DNA of 64,000 nt, taken from assembly GCF_025200925.1 (NCBI RefSeq), contig NZ_CP104174.1:7881001-7945000 (forward strand), written 5' to 3'. Under the pieces are notes generated by a model. It was not told the origin of the DNA. It was given only the letters and a program-made list of their open reading frames with translations, and made no database searches. Below, piece after piece: positions 8,867 through 16,512 of this stretch (positions within the stretch are counted from its first letter, which is position 1; the number at the start of each line of letters is the position of its first letter). The position numbers and the translations under genes are program-made. The stretch comes from Bradyrhizobium sp. CB1015 (GTDB lineage Bacteria; Pseudomonadota; Alphaproteobacteria; Rhizobiales; Xanthobacteraceae).

Positions 8867-9649
8867 GTGGATCTTGGGATCAAAGGTCGCCGCGCCATCG
8901 TCTGCGCATCCAGCAAGGGTCTCGGGCGCGCCTGCGCCATCTCGCTGGCCGAGGCCGGCGTTCACGTCACGCTGACCGCGCGCGGCGCTGAAGCCCTGAA
9001 GAAGACAGCCGATGAGATCCGCAAAGCCTATCCCGATGTGACCGTCACCGAGATCGTCGGCGACATCACGACGCCGGCGGGCCGCGAGGCGGTGCTGAAG
9101 GCCTGCCCCGAGCCTGACATCCTCATCAACAACGCCGGCGGCCCGCCGCCCGGCGATTTCCGCAACTGGACCCGCGACGACTGGATCAAGGCGATCGACG
9201 CCAACATGCTCACCCCGATCGAGCTGATCAAGGCGACCGTGGACGGCATGATGGCGCGCAAGTTCGGCCGCATCGTCAACATCACCTCGGCCGCGGTGAA
9301 GGCGCCGATCGACATTCTCGGCCTGTCCAACGGCGCGCGCGCCGGCCTCACCGGCTTCATCGCCGGCCTGTCGCGCAAGACGGTGATCAACAACGTCACC
9401 ATCAACGGCCTGTTGCCGGGCCCGTTCGAGACCGACCGTCTCACCGGCACCGCCAAGGCCGAGGCCGACAAGCGCGGCGTCAGCCCTGAGCAGATTCTGG
9501 CCGAGCGCGCCAAGCAGAACCCCGCCGGCCGCTTCGGCCAGCCCGACGAGTTCGGCTATGCCTGCGCCTTCCTTTGCGGCGCCAAGGCCGGCTTCATCAC
9601 CGGGCAGAACATTCTGCTCGATGGCGGTGCGTTCCCGGGAACGCTGTAA
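8867..9649 (+). CDS. SDR-family protein lacking the catalytic Tyr-Lys pair
   Basis: 260-aa SDR fold. Cofactor loop CASSKGLGRACAISLAEAG (normally TGxxxGxG, here ASSKGLG), ILINNAGGPPPGDF, NITSAAVKAPIDILG, and C-terminal GQNILLDGGAFPGTL. In the position of YxxxK the sequence reads GLSNGARAGL, so Tyr is replaced by Ser and Lys by Arg. A subgroup of bacterial SDR-like proteins shares this LSNGAR sequence, so it is not simply decay. GTG 8867 follows an acgggag site. The function may be binding or a reaction that does not need the usual proton relay. A family C repeat follows the gene. Confidence 0.9.
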   Translation: MDLGIKGRRAIVCASSKGLGRACAISLAEAGVHVTLTARGAEALKKTADEIRKAYPDVTVTEIVGDITTPAGREAVLKACPEPDILINNAGGPPPGDFRNWTRDDWIKAIDANMLTPIELIKATVDGMMARKFGRIVNITSAAVKAPIDILGLSNGARAGLTGFIAGLSRKTVINNVTINGLLPGPFETDRLTGTAKAEADKRGVSPEQILAERAKQNPAGRFGQPDEFGYACAFLCGAKAGFITGQNILLDGGAFPGTL

Positions 9650-9689
9650 CGCATTATCGCATTCGCAACAGTGCATTCCACGAAAGATC

Positions 9690-9809
9690 GTCATGCACGG
9701 GCTTGTCCCGGGCATCCACGTTCTTTGTTCGGCAAGGTAAGACGTGGATGGCCGGGCATAGGCGAGCGGAAGCGACGCCGTCCTTCGGACGGCTATGCCC
9801 GGCCATGAC
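9690..9809. repeat. Palindromic intergenic repeat, family C
   Basis: gtcatgcacgggcttgtccc at the left and cggctatgcccggccatgac at the right, with catccacg/cgtggatg inside. It separates the convergent SDR and DUF3775 genes. Related copy at 12311-12398. Confidence 0.8.
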
Positions 9810-9835
9810 GATGTGGAGGCGTCAGAGCCCGATCA

Positions 9836-10312
9836 TCACCGCTGCTTGGTCGGCTCGTCCTCGTCCTGCTGGCTCGGAGCGGAGGAATCGGCGGTGGTGC
9901 GCTCATCGGTCCAATCGATGCCGAATTCCTCGAGCCCGTTGGCGAGCAGGTCGCCCAGCATGGGCTCGCCGAGCAGATAGTGCACCGTTTCGCGGCGCGG
10001 GCTGCGATACTCACGCCGCGCCTCCACCGCGCGGGCGCGCAGATCGTCCCAGTCATCGATCGTGCCGTCGCCGCGGCCGAGCCAGGTCAGCACGACGAGA
10101 TCGAGCTGCTCGTCCTCGTTCAAGGCGATCATGAAGCTGCCGAGCTCCTGGACGACAGGGTCGGAGCCGTCGTCATCGAGCACGTCGAGCGCATCGTCAT
10201 CGCTCGGGTTCGAGCCGGAATCCGGATCGGAATCCCCTTCCTTGACGTCGAATTCACGCGCCTTCTCGATGATGAAGGCGACCTTTTCGGCGGAAATCGC
10301 AAGCTCGGGCAT
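9836..10312 (-). CDS. DUF3775-domain protein
   Basis: 158-aa acidic cytoplasmic protein. It begins MPELAISAEKVAFIIEKARE, typical of DUF3775, and continues with an Asp/Ser-rich insert (DSDPDSGSNPSDDDALDVLDD, about residues 26-48). The conserved half follows (FMIALNEDEQLDLVVLTWLG, RREYRSPRRETVHYLLGEPM). The C-terminal tail is charged and poorly conserved. Function unknown. It stands alone between a family C and a family A repeat. ATG 10312 follows a gagaga site. Confidence 0.85.
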   Translation of the reverse strand: MPELAISAEKVAFIIEKAREFDVKEGDSDPDSGSNPSDDDALDVLDDDGSDPVVQELGSFMIALNEDEQLDLVVLTWLGRGDGTIDDWDDLRARAVEARREYRSPRRETVHYLLGEPMLGDLLANGLEEFGIDWTDERTTADSSAPSQQDEDEPTKQR

Positions 10313-10420
10313 GGCTCTCTCTTCGGCGTCTGTCTCAGGTTCCGGCGATAACGCCGCACCGCGTCAGATGATCCATTGCGTTCGATGGCAGAGAGTGTGC
10401 ATGTTCCAGCGTCCTTCCGC

Positions 10421-10476
10421 GTCATTCCGGGACGCGACGAAGTCGCGAACTAAGGTGGGCATCGCCCCGGAATGAC
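10421..10476. repeat. Palindromic intergenic repeat, family A (short copy)
   Basis: gtcattccgggacgcgacga ... atcgccccggaatgac. The central nested palindromes seen in the 6013 copy are missing. It lies upstream of the MBL hydrolase gene. Confidence 0.8.
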
Positions 10477-10511
10477 CGGGATGGTAAAGCAAAAAACACG
10501 GGGAGCGGCGG

Positions 10512-11360
10512 ATGCAGTGGAAGGTAGGTCGGGTCAGGATCACCAAATTCGTCGAAATGGAGACGGTCGGCTCAACCCGGTTCATCCTGCCGGCGGCGAC
10601 CAATGACGAGATCCAGAAGCTGCCCTGGCTGATCCCGCATTTCGCCACCGAAGAAGGCCGGCTGAAAATGTCGATCCACTCGCTCGTGGTGGAGACGCCG
10701 ACGCGCCGCATCGTGGTGGACACCGGCCTCGGCAACGACAAGCAGGGCCGCGGCATGCCCACCTGGAACAACCGCAGCTCGCCGTTCCTGGAGACCATGA
10801 CCGCGGCAGGGTTTCCGCCCGACAGCATCGATACCGTGCTGTGCACGCATCTCCATGTCGACCACGTCGGCTGGAATACGCGACTGGTCGACGGCCGATG
10901 GGTGCCGACCTTCCCGAAGGCGCGCTATGTCTTCGGCAAGACCGAATATGAGCATTGGCGCGATGACACGGCCGGGCCGGACAAGGTCGCGGTGTTCAAC
11001 GATTCCGTGAAGCCGGTGGTCGATGCCGGCCAGGCCGAGCTGGTCCCGAGCGACCACCGGCTTTGCGAGGAGATCAAGCTGATCCCGACCCCCGGTCACA
11101 GCCCGGGACATATGAGCGTCCTGATCGAATCCGACGGCGAGCAGGCGCTTCTGACCGGCGACGTCGCCCATCATCCCTGCCAGATGGCGCATCTGGAGTG
11201 GTGCTCGACGGTGGACACCAACCCCGCGCAAGCGGCGGCAAGCCGGCACGCGGTGTTCTCGCGCTTCGCCGACACGCCGACGCTGGTGATCGGCGGTCAT
11301 TTTTCGGCCGGGCATATCAAGCGGGATGGGGACGCGTTCAGGTTTGTGGCGCTGGGGTGA
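10512..11360 (+). CDS. MBL-fold metallohydrolase
   Basis: 282-aa metallo-beta-lactamase-fold hydrolase. The dinuclear-metal motif THLHVDHVGW (HxHxDH) is intact; later ligands are TPGHSPGH, LLTGDVAHH and VIGGHFSAGH. No signal peptide, so it probably hydrolyses a cytoplasmic ester, thioester or lactone. It closely resembles the MBL gene at 13068: both have CTHLHVDHVGWNTRL, GRWVPTFPKARY and a following E-x-x-HW, so they are paralogs. First of a co-oriented run MBL - FAA hydrolase - GST - MBL - alpha/beta hydrolase that looks catabolic. ATG has a ggggag site. Confidence 0.92.
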   Translation: MQWKVGRVRITKFVEMETVGSTRFILPAATNDEIQKLPWLIPHFATEEGRLKMSIHSLVVETPTRRIVVDTGLGNDKQGRGMPTWNNRSSPFLETMTAAGFPPDSIDTVLCTHLHVDHVGWNTRLVDGRWVPTFPKARYVFGKTEYEHWRDDTAGPDKVAVFNDSVKPVVDAGQAELVPSDHRLCEEIKLIPTPGHSPGHMSVLIESDGEQALLTGDVAHHPCQMAHLEWCSTVDTNPAQAAASRHAVFSRFADTPTLVIGGHFSAGHIKRDGDAFRFVALG

Positions 11361-11445
11361 TCTCCGTTTTGAGCGGTTGAATTTCCTGCCGCCCTGTTCC
11401 ATGAAGCTGTCAACCGATCGGTCCAATCTCCAGGGAGAAACGAGA

Positions 11446-12288
11446 ATGAAGCTTGTTCGTTATGGCGAGAAGGGGGCGGAAAAGCCCGGCCTGATCGACA
11501 GATCCGGCCAGTTGCGCGACCTGTCGGCGCATGTGAGGGACTTCACGGGCGAGGCCTATTCGCCTGATACCCTGCAGAAGCTGGCGGCGCTCGATCCCGC
11601 CTCGCTGCCAGCCGTCTCCGGCAAGCCGCGGTTCGGCGCGCCCGTCACCGGCATCTCGAAATTCGTGGCGATCGGCCTCAATTATTCCGACCATGCCAAG
11701 GAGACCGGCGCCGAGATCCCGAGCGAGCCGATCATCTTCATGAAGGCCAACACCTCGCTGTCGGGCCCGAACGATCCGGTCGAGAAGCCGCGCGGCTCAA
11801 CCAAGCTCGACTGGGAGGTCGAGATCGCCGCCATCATCGGCACCCGCGCCAAATACGTCTCGGAAGCCGACGCGCTGAACCACGTCGCGGGCTATTGCGT
11901 CTGCAACGACGTCTCCGAGCGCGCCTTCCAGATCGAGCGTCTGGGCCAGTGGACCAAGGGCAAGTCGCACGACACGTTCGGCCCGCTCGGGCCGTGGCTC
12001 GCGACCAAGGACGAGATCAAGGACGTGCAGAACCTGTCGATGTGGCTCGACGTCAACGGCCAGCGCCGCCAGACCGGCTCGACCAAGACCATGATCTTCT
12101 CGATGGCCAAGTGCATCTCCTATGTCTCGCAGTTCATGACACTCCTGCCCGGCGACGTCATCACCACGGGCACCCCGCCCGGCGTCGGCCTCGGCATGAA
12201 GCCGCCGACCTTCCTCAATGTCGGCGACGTCGTCACGCTCGGCATCGAAGGTCTCGGCGAGCAGCGCCAGGAGATCATCGCGGCGTAA
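11446..12288 (+). CDS. Fumarylacetoacetate hydrolase family protein
   Basis: 280-aa FAH-fold hydrolase that cleaves or hydrates a beta-keto acid or acylpyruvate-like intermediate using a divalent metal. Core motifs: IGLNYSDHAKETGAEIP, EPIIFMKANTSLSGPND, LDWEVEIAAIIG (metal-binding acidic residues), YCVCNDVSERAFQ, DTFGPLGPWLAT, and TTGTPPGVGLGMKPP. Often annotated as ureidoglycolate lyase or 2-hydroxyhepta-2,4-diene-dioate isomerase, but the precise substrate is not decided by sequence. ATG 11446 follows cagggaga. It lies 85 bp after the MBL gene and before a GST, consistent with a joint degradative route. Confidence 0.92.
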   Translation: MKLVRYGEKGAEKPGLIDRSGQLRDLSAHVRDFTGEAYSPDTLQKLAALDPASLPAVSGKPRFGAPVTGISKFVAIGLNYSDHAKETGAEIPSEPIIFMKANTSLSGPNDPVEKPRGSTKLDWEVEIAAIIGTRAKYVSEADALNHVAGYCVCNDVSERAFQIERLGQWTKGKSHDTFGPLGPWLATKDEIKDVQNLSMWLDVNGQRRQTGSTKTMIFSMAKCISYVSQFMTLLPGDVITTGTPPGVGLGMKPPTFLNVGDVVTLGIEGLGEQRQEIIAA

Positions 12289-12310
12289 GCCGTGCGCATC
12301 GCACTCCGTC

Positions 12311-12398
12311 GTCATGCCCGGGCTTGACCCGGGCATCCACGTCTCACAGTCTGACCACGCGGCGAGGCGTGGATGGCCGGGTCAAGCCAGGCCATGAC
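12311..12398. repeat. Palindromic intergenic repeat, family C
   Basis: gtcatgcccgggcttgaccc with inverted gggtcaagccaggccatgac, and catccacg/cgtggatg inside. It sits inside the otherwise co-oriented catabolic gene run. Confidence 0.85.
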
Positions 12399-12441
12399 GG
12401 AGCAGACACCGTTCGCACAAGATCGATTGCAGGGAATTCCC

Positions 12442-13053
12442 ATGAAGCTCACCTTCTCCCCCGCCTCGCCCTTTGCCCGCAAGGTGCGCATCGCCGCGAT
12501 CGAGCTCGGGCTGATCGACAAGATCGAGCTCGTCCCCGCAAGCGTCGCGCCGGGCACGGCCAACGAGGACTATGCGAAGATCACGCCGCTGAAGAAGCTG
12601 CCGGTGCTGATCACCAACGACGGCGACGTGATCCTGGATTCCTATGTCATCGTCGAATATCTCAACGAGATGGCGGGCGGCAGCCTGATCCCGGATTACG
12701 GCCCGCGGCGCTGGAAAGCCAAGACCAATCACTCGCTGATCAACGGTATGCTCGATTCCATGCTGCTGTGCCGCTACGAGAAGATGGTGCGGCCGCAGGG
12801 CCTGCAATGGCAGGCCTGGTCGGACGATCACTGGAACAGGGCCTGGACCGGCATGGCGCGCTTCGAGAACATGCCTGACGTGCTGAACGGCCCATTCGAC
12901 ATTTCGCAGATCGGCCTCGTTTGCGTGCTCGGCTATGCCGACTTCCGCTTCGCCGATTGCGGCTGGCGCAAGGCCTATCCGAAGCTCGACGCCTTCCACC
13001 AGAAGATGCTGGAGCGGCCCTCGGTCAAGATCTCGGTGCCGCCGGCCGCATAG
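12442..13053 (+). CDS. Glutathione S-transferase family protein
   Basis: 203-aa cytosolic GST. The N-terminal thioredoxin-like domain starts LTFSPASPFARKVRIAAIEL, with KKLPVLITNDGDVILDSYVI supplying the cis-Pro and the D(S) glutathione contact. The C-terminal helical domain contains HWNRAWTGMARFENM and GYADFRFADCGWRKAYP. The probable catalytic residue is Ser near SPASPF, as in beta/zeta-like classes. ATG 12442 follows agggaattcc. It lies 14 bp before the second MBL gene, so the two are very likely cotranscribed. Maleylacetoacetate isomerase-like or reductive roles are possible beside an FAA hydrolase, but unproven. Confidence 0.92.
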   Translation: MKLTFSPASPFARKVRIAAIELGLIDKIELVPASVAPGTANEDYAKITPLKKLPVLITNDGDVILDSYVIVEYLNEMAGGSLIPDYGPRRWKAKTNHSLINGMLDSMLLCRYEKMVRPQGLQWQAWSDDHWNRAWTGMARFENMPDVLNGPFDISQIGLVCVLGYADFRFADCGWRKAYPKLDAFHQKMLERPSVKISVPPAA

Positions 13054-13067
13054 ATCGGGGAATTGCC

Positions 13068-13937
13068 ATGAGCCTGAAGTTCTCGGTCGGCGATCTCACC
13101 ATCCATCGTGTCATCGAGCAGGAGACCTCGTTCGTCCCGGCGCTGGAGATGCTGCCGGGACTGACGGCGGACGTGCTGGCCGAGAACCGGGCGTGGATGC
13201 GCGAGGCGAAGGCGTTGGACGAGCAGGACGTGCTGCTGCTGTGCTTCCAGTCCTATGTTGTGAAGACGCCGCACCACACCATCCTGGTCGACAGCTGCAT
13301 CGGCAACGACAAGCCGCGGCCGCAGCGGCCGAAATGGAACATGAAGACCGACGACACCTATTTGCGCGGCCTCGGCGCCGCCGGGTTTTCGGTCGACGAC
13401 ATCGATTTCGTGATGTGCACGCATCTGCATGTCGACCACGTCGGCTGGAACACGCGGCTGGAGAATGGCCGCTGGGTGCCGACCTTCCCCAAGGCGCGTT
13501 ACATCTTCGCCAAGCAGGAATTCGATCACTGGTCTGCGCAGAATGCGAAGACGGAGATCCCGCCTTTCGCTGACAGCGTGTTGCCGGTGGTCGAGGCCAA
13601 CAGGCACGAGCTCGTCGGCAACGACCACGAGATCGGTGACCACGTCCGCATCCTGCCGACATCGGGCCACACGCCCGGCCATATCGCCATCACGATGGGC
13701 CGCGGCAAGGACGATGCGGTGTTCTCCGGCGATCTCATGCATTCGCCGCTGCAGACGCTCTATCCGGAGCTGTCGATCAAGTTCGACGTCGATCCGGCCG
13801 CCGCCGCGAAGACGCGCCGCAGCTTCCTGGAGCGCTATTGCGACACCGACACGCTGTGCTGCACGGCGCATTTTCCCTCGCCGTCGGTGGGGAAGATCCG
13901 GCGCAAGGGCAACGCGTTCGAATGTGTGGCGGTTTGA
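13068..13937 (+). CDS. MBL-fold metallohydrolase (paralog of 10512)
   Basis: 289-aa metallo-beta-lactamase-fold enzyme. THLHVDHVGWNTRL (HxHxDH), TSGHTPGH, VFSGDLMHSPLQ and CTAHFPSPSVG supply the expected metal ligands. The N-terminus (DLTIHRVIEQETSFVPALEM) differs from the first MBL gene, but the core GRWVPTFPKARYIFAK is near-identical. It starts 14 bp after the GST stop. Cytoplasmic, no signal peptide. Family members include lactonases and aryl-ester hydrolases; substrate unknown. Confidence 0.92.
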   Translation: MSLKFSVGDLTIHRVIEQETSFVPALEMLPGLTADVLAENRAWMREAKALDEQDVLLLCFQSYVVKTPHHTILVDSCIGNDKPRPQRPKWNMKTDDTYLRGLGAAGFSVDDIDFVMCTHLHVDHVGWNTRLENGRWVPTFPKARYIFAKQEFDHWSAQNAKTEIPPFADSVLPVVEANRHELVGNDHEIGDHVRILPTSGHTPGHIAITMGRGKDDAVFSGDLMHSPLQTLYPELSIKFDVDPAAAAKTRRSFLERYCDTDTLCCTAHFPSPSVGKIRRKGNAFECVAV

Positions 13938-13965
13938 TTTAGCGCGGCTCGCGCCGCGAACTCCC

Positions 13966-14147
13966 ATCCTCCCCTGGAGGGTCCGGGACGAGCGTAGCTC
14001 GCCCGTGGATCGGTTCGCATGCAGCGAAGCGCAATGCGAACCGAGGTGGGGTGACGGTCTCTCCTCGTTGAAACTGCCCGCGTTGAGAGATCACCCCACC
14101 CCGCTCGCGCTTCGCGCGATCGACCCTCCCCCTCCAGGGGAGGGTAG
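13966..14147. repeat. Palindromic intergenic repeat, family D
   Basis: atcctcccctggagg at the left, cctccaggggagggtaggag at the right, with inner atcaccccaccccgctcgcg and cttcgcgcgatcgaccctcc segments. The same element recurs at 26656-26816 and 56928-57087. Confidence 0.85.
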
Positions 14148-14168
14148 GAGACGCCGACGGAGAAAACG

Positions 14169-15317
14169 ATGACTGCACTGCCCGACATTCCCCTGCCCGC
14201 CGGCATCCGCTCGCGCTACCTCGACGGCATCAACGGCTTGCGGATGCATGTGCTGGAGGCCGGTTTCGAGACCACGGGACGGCCCTGCATCCTGCTGCTG
14301 CACGGCTTTCCCGAGCTCGCCTTCTCCTGGCGCAAGGTGATGCCGGCACTGAGCTCGGCCGGCTATCACGTCATCGCGCCGGACCAGCGCGGCTATGGCC
14401 GCACCACGGGATGGAGCGCGGATTATGACGGGGACCTCACGCCATTCTCGCTCCTCAACCTGGTGCGCGATGCGCTCGCTTTGGTGTCGGCGTTCGGTTA
14501 CAGGCAGGTCGATCTCGCCGGGCACGATTTTGGCAGCCCGGTCGCGGCCTGGTGCGCGCTGATCCGGCCCGACGTTTTTCGTTCGGTGACGCTGATGAGC
14601 GCGCCGTTCGGCGGACCGCCCCCGTTACCGTTCGGCACAGTCGACAACCCGGTGAAGCCCGCGGTGGAAGACCCCGTGCATCGCGAGCTGGGCGCGCTGC
14701 CGCGGCCGCGAAAGCACTATCAATGGTACTATTCGACGCGCGAGGCGAATGCCGACATGCACCGCGCGCCGCAAGGCGTGCATGATTTCCTGCGTGCCTA
14801 TTATCATCAGAAGAGCGCGGACTGGACCGACAACAAGCCCTATCCGCTGCAGGCATGGTCGGCGCAGGAACTTGCGAAGCTGCCGACCTATTACGTGATG
14901 GACTTGCACGAGACCATGGCCGAGACGGTCGCGAAGGAAATGCCCTCGCCGGCCGCGATTGCAGCCAATCAATGGCTGCCGGACCGCGAGCTCGCCTACT
15001 ACAGCGCCGAGTATGGCCGCACCGGATTTCAGGGCGGGCTGCAATGGTACCGCTACGGCACGTCGGGCATGCTCAATAACGAGATGCAATTGTTTGCCGG
15101 CCGCAGCATCGACGTGCCCTCCTGCTTCATCTCGGGCAAGCAGGATTGGGGCACTTATCAGCGGCCGGGCGTGTTCGAGACGATGCAGCGCAGCGCGTGC
15201 ACGAAGATGCTCGGCTGCCATCTCGTCGACGGCGCCGGCCATTGGGTCCAGCAGGAGCAGCCGGCCGCGGTGAGCCGGCTACTGCTCGACTTCCTCGCCA
15301 AGGCGGGCATGGCCTGA
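14169..15317 (+). CDS. Alpha/beta hydrolase, epoxide-hydrolase-like
   Basis: 382-aa alpha/beta hydrolase. Oxyanion motif LLLHGFPELAFSWRKVMPAL; DQRGYGRTTGW; nucleophile elbow DLAGHDFGSPVAAW with Asp, the epoxide hydrolase/dehalogenase type rather than a Ser lipase. The cap carries paired Tyr candidates (HYQWYYSTR), and the C-terminal GAGHWVQQEQP provides the catalytic His. No signal peptide. ATG 14169 follows ggagaaaacg. It ends the MBL-FAA-GST-MBL run after a family D repeat, so it may have its own promoter or be attenuated by that repeat. Confidence 0.9.
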   Translation: MTALPDIPLPAGIRSRYLDGINGLRMHVLEAGFETTGRPCILLLHGFPELAFSWRKVMPALSSAGYHVIAPDQRGYGRTTGWSADYDGDLTPFSLLNLVRDALALVSAFGYRQVDLAGHDFGSPVAAWCALIRPDVFRSVTLMSAPFGGPPPLPFGTVDNPVKPAVEDPVHRELGALPRPRKHYQWYYSTREANADMHRAPQGVHDFLRAYYHQKSADWTDNKPYPLQAWSAQELAKLPTYYVMDLHETMAETVAKEMPSPAAIAANQWLPDRELAYYSAEYGRTGFQGGLQWYRYGTSGMLNNEMQLFAGRSIDVPSCFISGKQDWGTYQRPGVFETMQRSACTKMLGCHLVDGAGHWVQQEQPAAVSRLLLDFLAKAGMA

Positions 15318-15346
15318 TTTGACCGGGGAACCACGGCAGCCTATAT

Positions 15347-15367
15347 AATTTAGAACCGTTCTAAATT
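15347..15367. promoter_or_regulatory. Iron control element (Irr-binding ICE) of mbfA
   Basis: Perfect inverted repeat with 10-bp arms around a single C: left arm aatttagaac (15347-15356), right arm gttctaaatt (15358-15367). This matches the ICE consensus TTTAGAA-N3-TTCTAAA known upstream of Irr-controlled genes of Bradyrhizobium japonicum, including mbfA. Its position only 19 bp before the mbfA start supports repression by Irr when iron is scarce. Confidence 0.9.
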
Positions 15368-15385
15368 TTGGAAGTCAGGGCTGCT

Positions 15386-16357
15386 GTGAAGAATTTTGCC
15401 GATCTGACCGAGCGCGAGGTGCTGGCGGTGGCGATCTCCTCCGAGGAGGAGGACAGCCGCATCTACATGACCTTCGCCGAGGATCTGAAGGAGCGCTATC
15501 CGGACTCGGCCAAGCTGTTCGAGCAGATGGCCGAGGAGGAGCGCGGCCATCGTCACATGCTGCTGGAATTGTACGAGCAGCGCTTCGGCCAGCATCTGCC
15601 GCCGATCCGTCGCGAGGACGTCAAGGGTTTCCTGCGCCGCCGGCCGATCTGGCTGACCAAGAACCTGCCGCTCGACACGATCCGCCGGGAAGTCGAGACC
15701 ATGGAGCTCGAGGCCGAGCGCTTCTATGCGAAGGCCGCCGAGCAGGCCGAGGACGTCAACGTGCGCCGGCTGCTCGGCGATCTCGCCGAGGCCGAGAAGA
15801 GCCACGAGCACACCGCCGCCAGGCTGACCGACGAGATCCTGAAACCCGACGTGCGCGCCGAGGAAGACCGCACCCGCCGGCGCATGTTCGTGCTGCAATA
15901 TGTGCAGCCGGGCCTCGCCGGCCTGATGGACGGCTCGGTCTCGACGCTGGCGCCGCTGTTTGCGGCCGCCTTCGCCACGCACCAGAACTGGCAGACGTTC
16001 CTGGTCGGCCTTGCCGCCTCGATCGGCGCCGGCATCAGCATGGGGTTTGCGGAAGCGCTGTCCGACGACGGCTCGCTGACGGGGCGCGGCTCGCCCTGGC
16101 TGCGCGGCATCACTTGCGGCGCGATGACGACGCTCGGCGGGCTCGGCCATACCGCGCCGTATCTGGTGCCCGACAGCTGGGCCAATGCGTTCTGGATCGC
16201 GACGGCGATCGCCTGCGTCGTCGTGTTCTTCGAATTGTGGGCGATTGCCTTCATCCGCTCGCGCTACATGGACACGCCGTTCCTCCAGGCCGTGTTCCAG
16301 ATCGTGCTCGGCGGCGCCATCGTGCTGGCGGTGGGAATCGTGATCGGGGCGGCGTAG
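15386..16357 (+). CDS. mbfA: Membrane-bound ferritin-like iron exporter MbfA
   Basis: About 323-aa fusion of an N-terminal ferritin/rubrerythrin-like domain (residues ~1-165) and a C-terminal Vit1/CCC1-type membrane domain (~185-323). The N-domain has the repeated carboxylate iron ligands ([43 protein letters not shown]). The membrane half has [40 protein letters not shown] and three further hydrophobic segments. Family members bind iron on the cytoplasmic side and export it, protecting against iron and peroxide stress. GTG 15386 is chosen because upstream TTG 15368 would lie next to the operator. The Irr box directly upstream indicates iron regulation. Confidence 0.94.
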   Translation: MKNFADLTEREVLAVAISSEEEDSRIYMTFAEDLKERYPDSAKLFEQMAEEERGHRHMLLELYEQRFGQHLPPIRREDVKGFLRRRPIWLTKNLPLDTIRREVETMELEAERFYAKAAEQAEDVNVRRLLGDLAEAEKSHEHTAARLTDEILKPDVRAEEDRTRRRMFVLQYVQPGLAGLMDGSVSTLAPLFAAAFATHQNWQTFLVGLAASIGAGISMGFAEALSDDGSLTGRGSPWLRGITCGAMTTLGGLGHTAPYLVPDSWANAFWIATAIACVVVFFELWAIAFIRSRYMDTPFLQAVFQIVLGGAIVLAVGIVIGAA

Positions 16358-16512
16358 ACGTTCCGCGCTCGATGTCATGCCCCGGCTTGACACCGATTTT
16401 GTGTTGGCCGTGCCGCTAATGGCTAGCAGCATATCAATCTCCATCAAACAGCCGTTGCGACGTTCGGCCAAACTGCGCATCATTCCTCAACAACCAGAGC
16501 GGGAGAAGCGCC

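Noticed and set aside
16372..16400. Family C repeat at the end of mbfA
   Set aside because: Only a fragment gtcatgccccggcttgacac is present without an inverted partner; not listed as a complete repeat.
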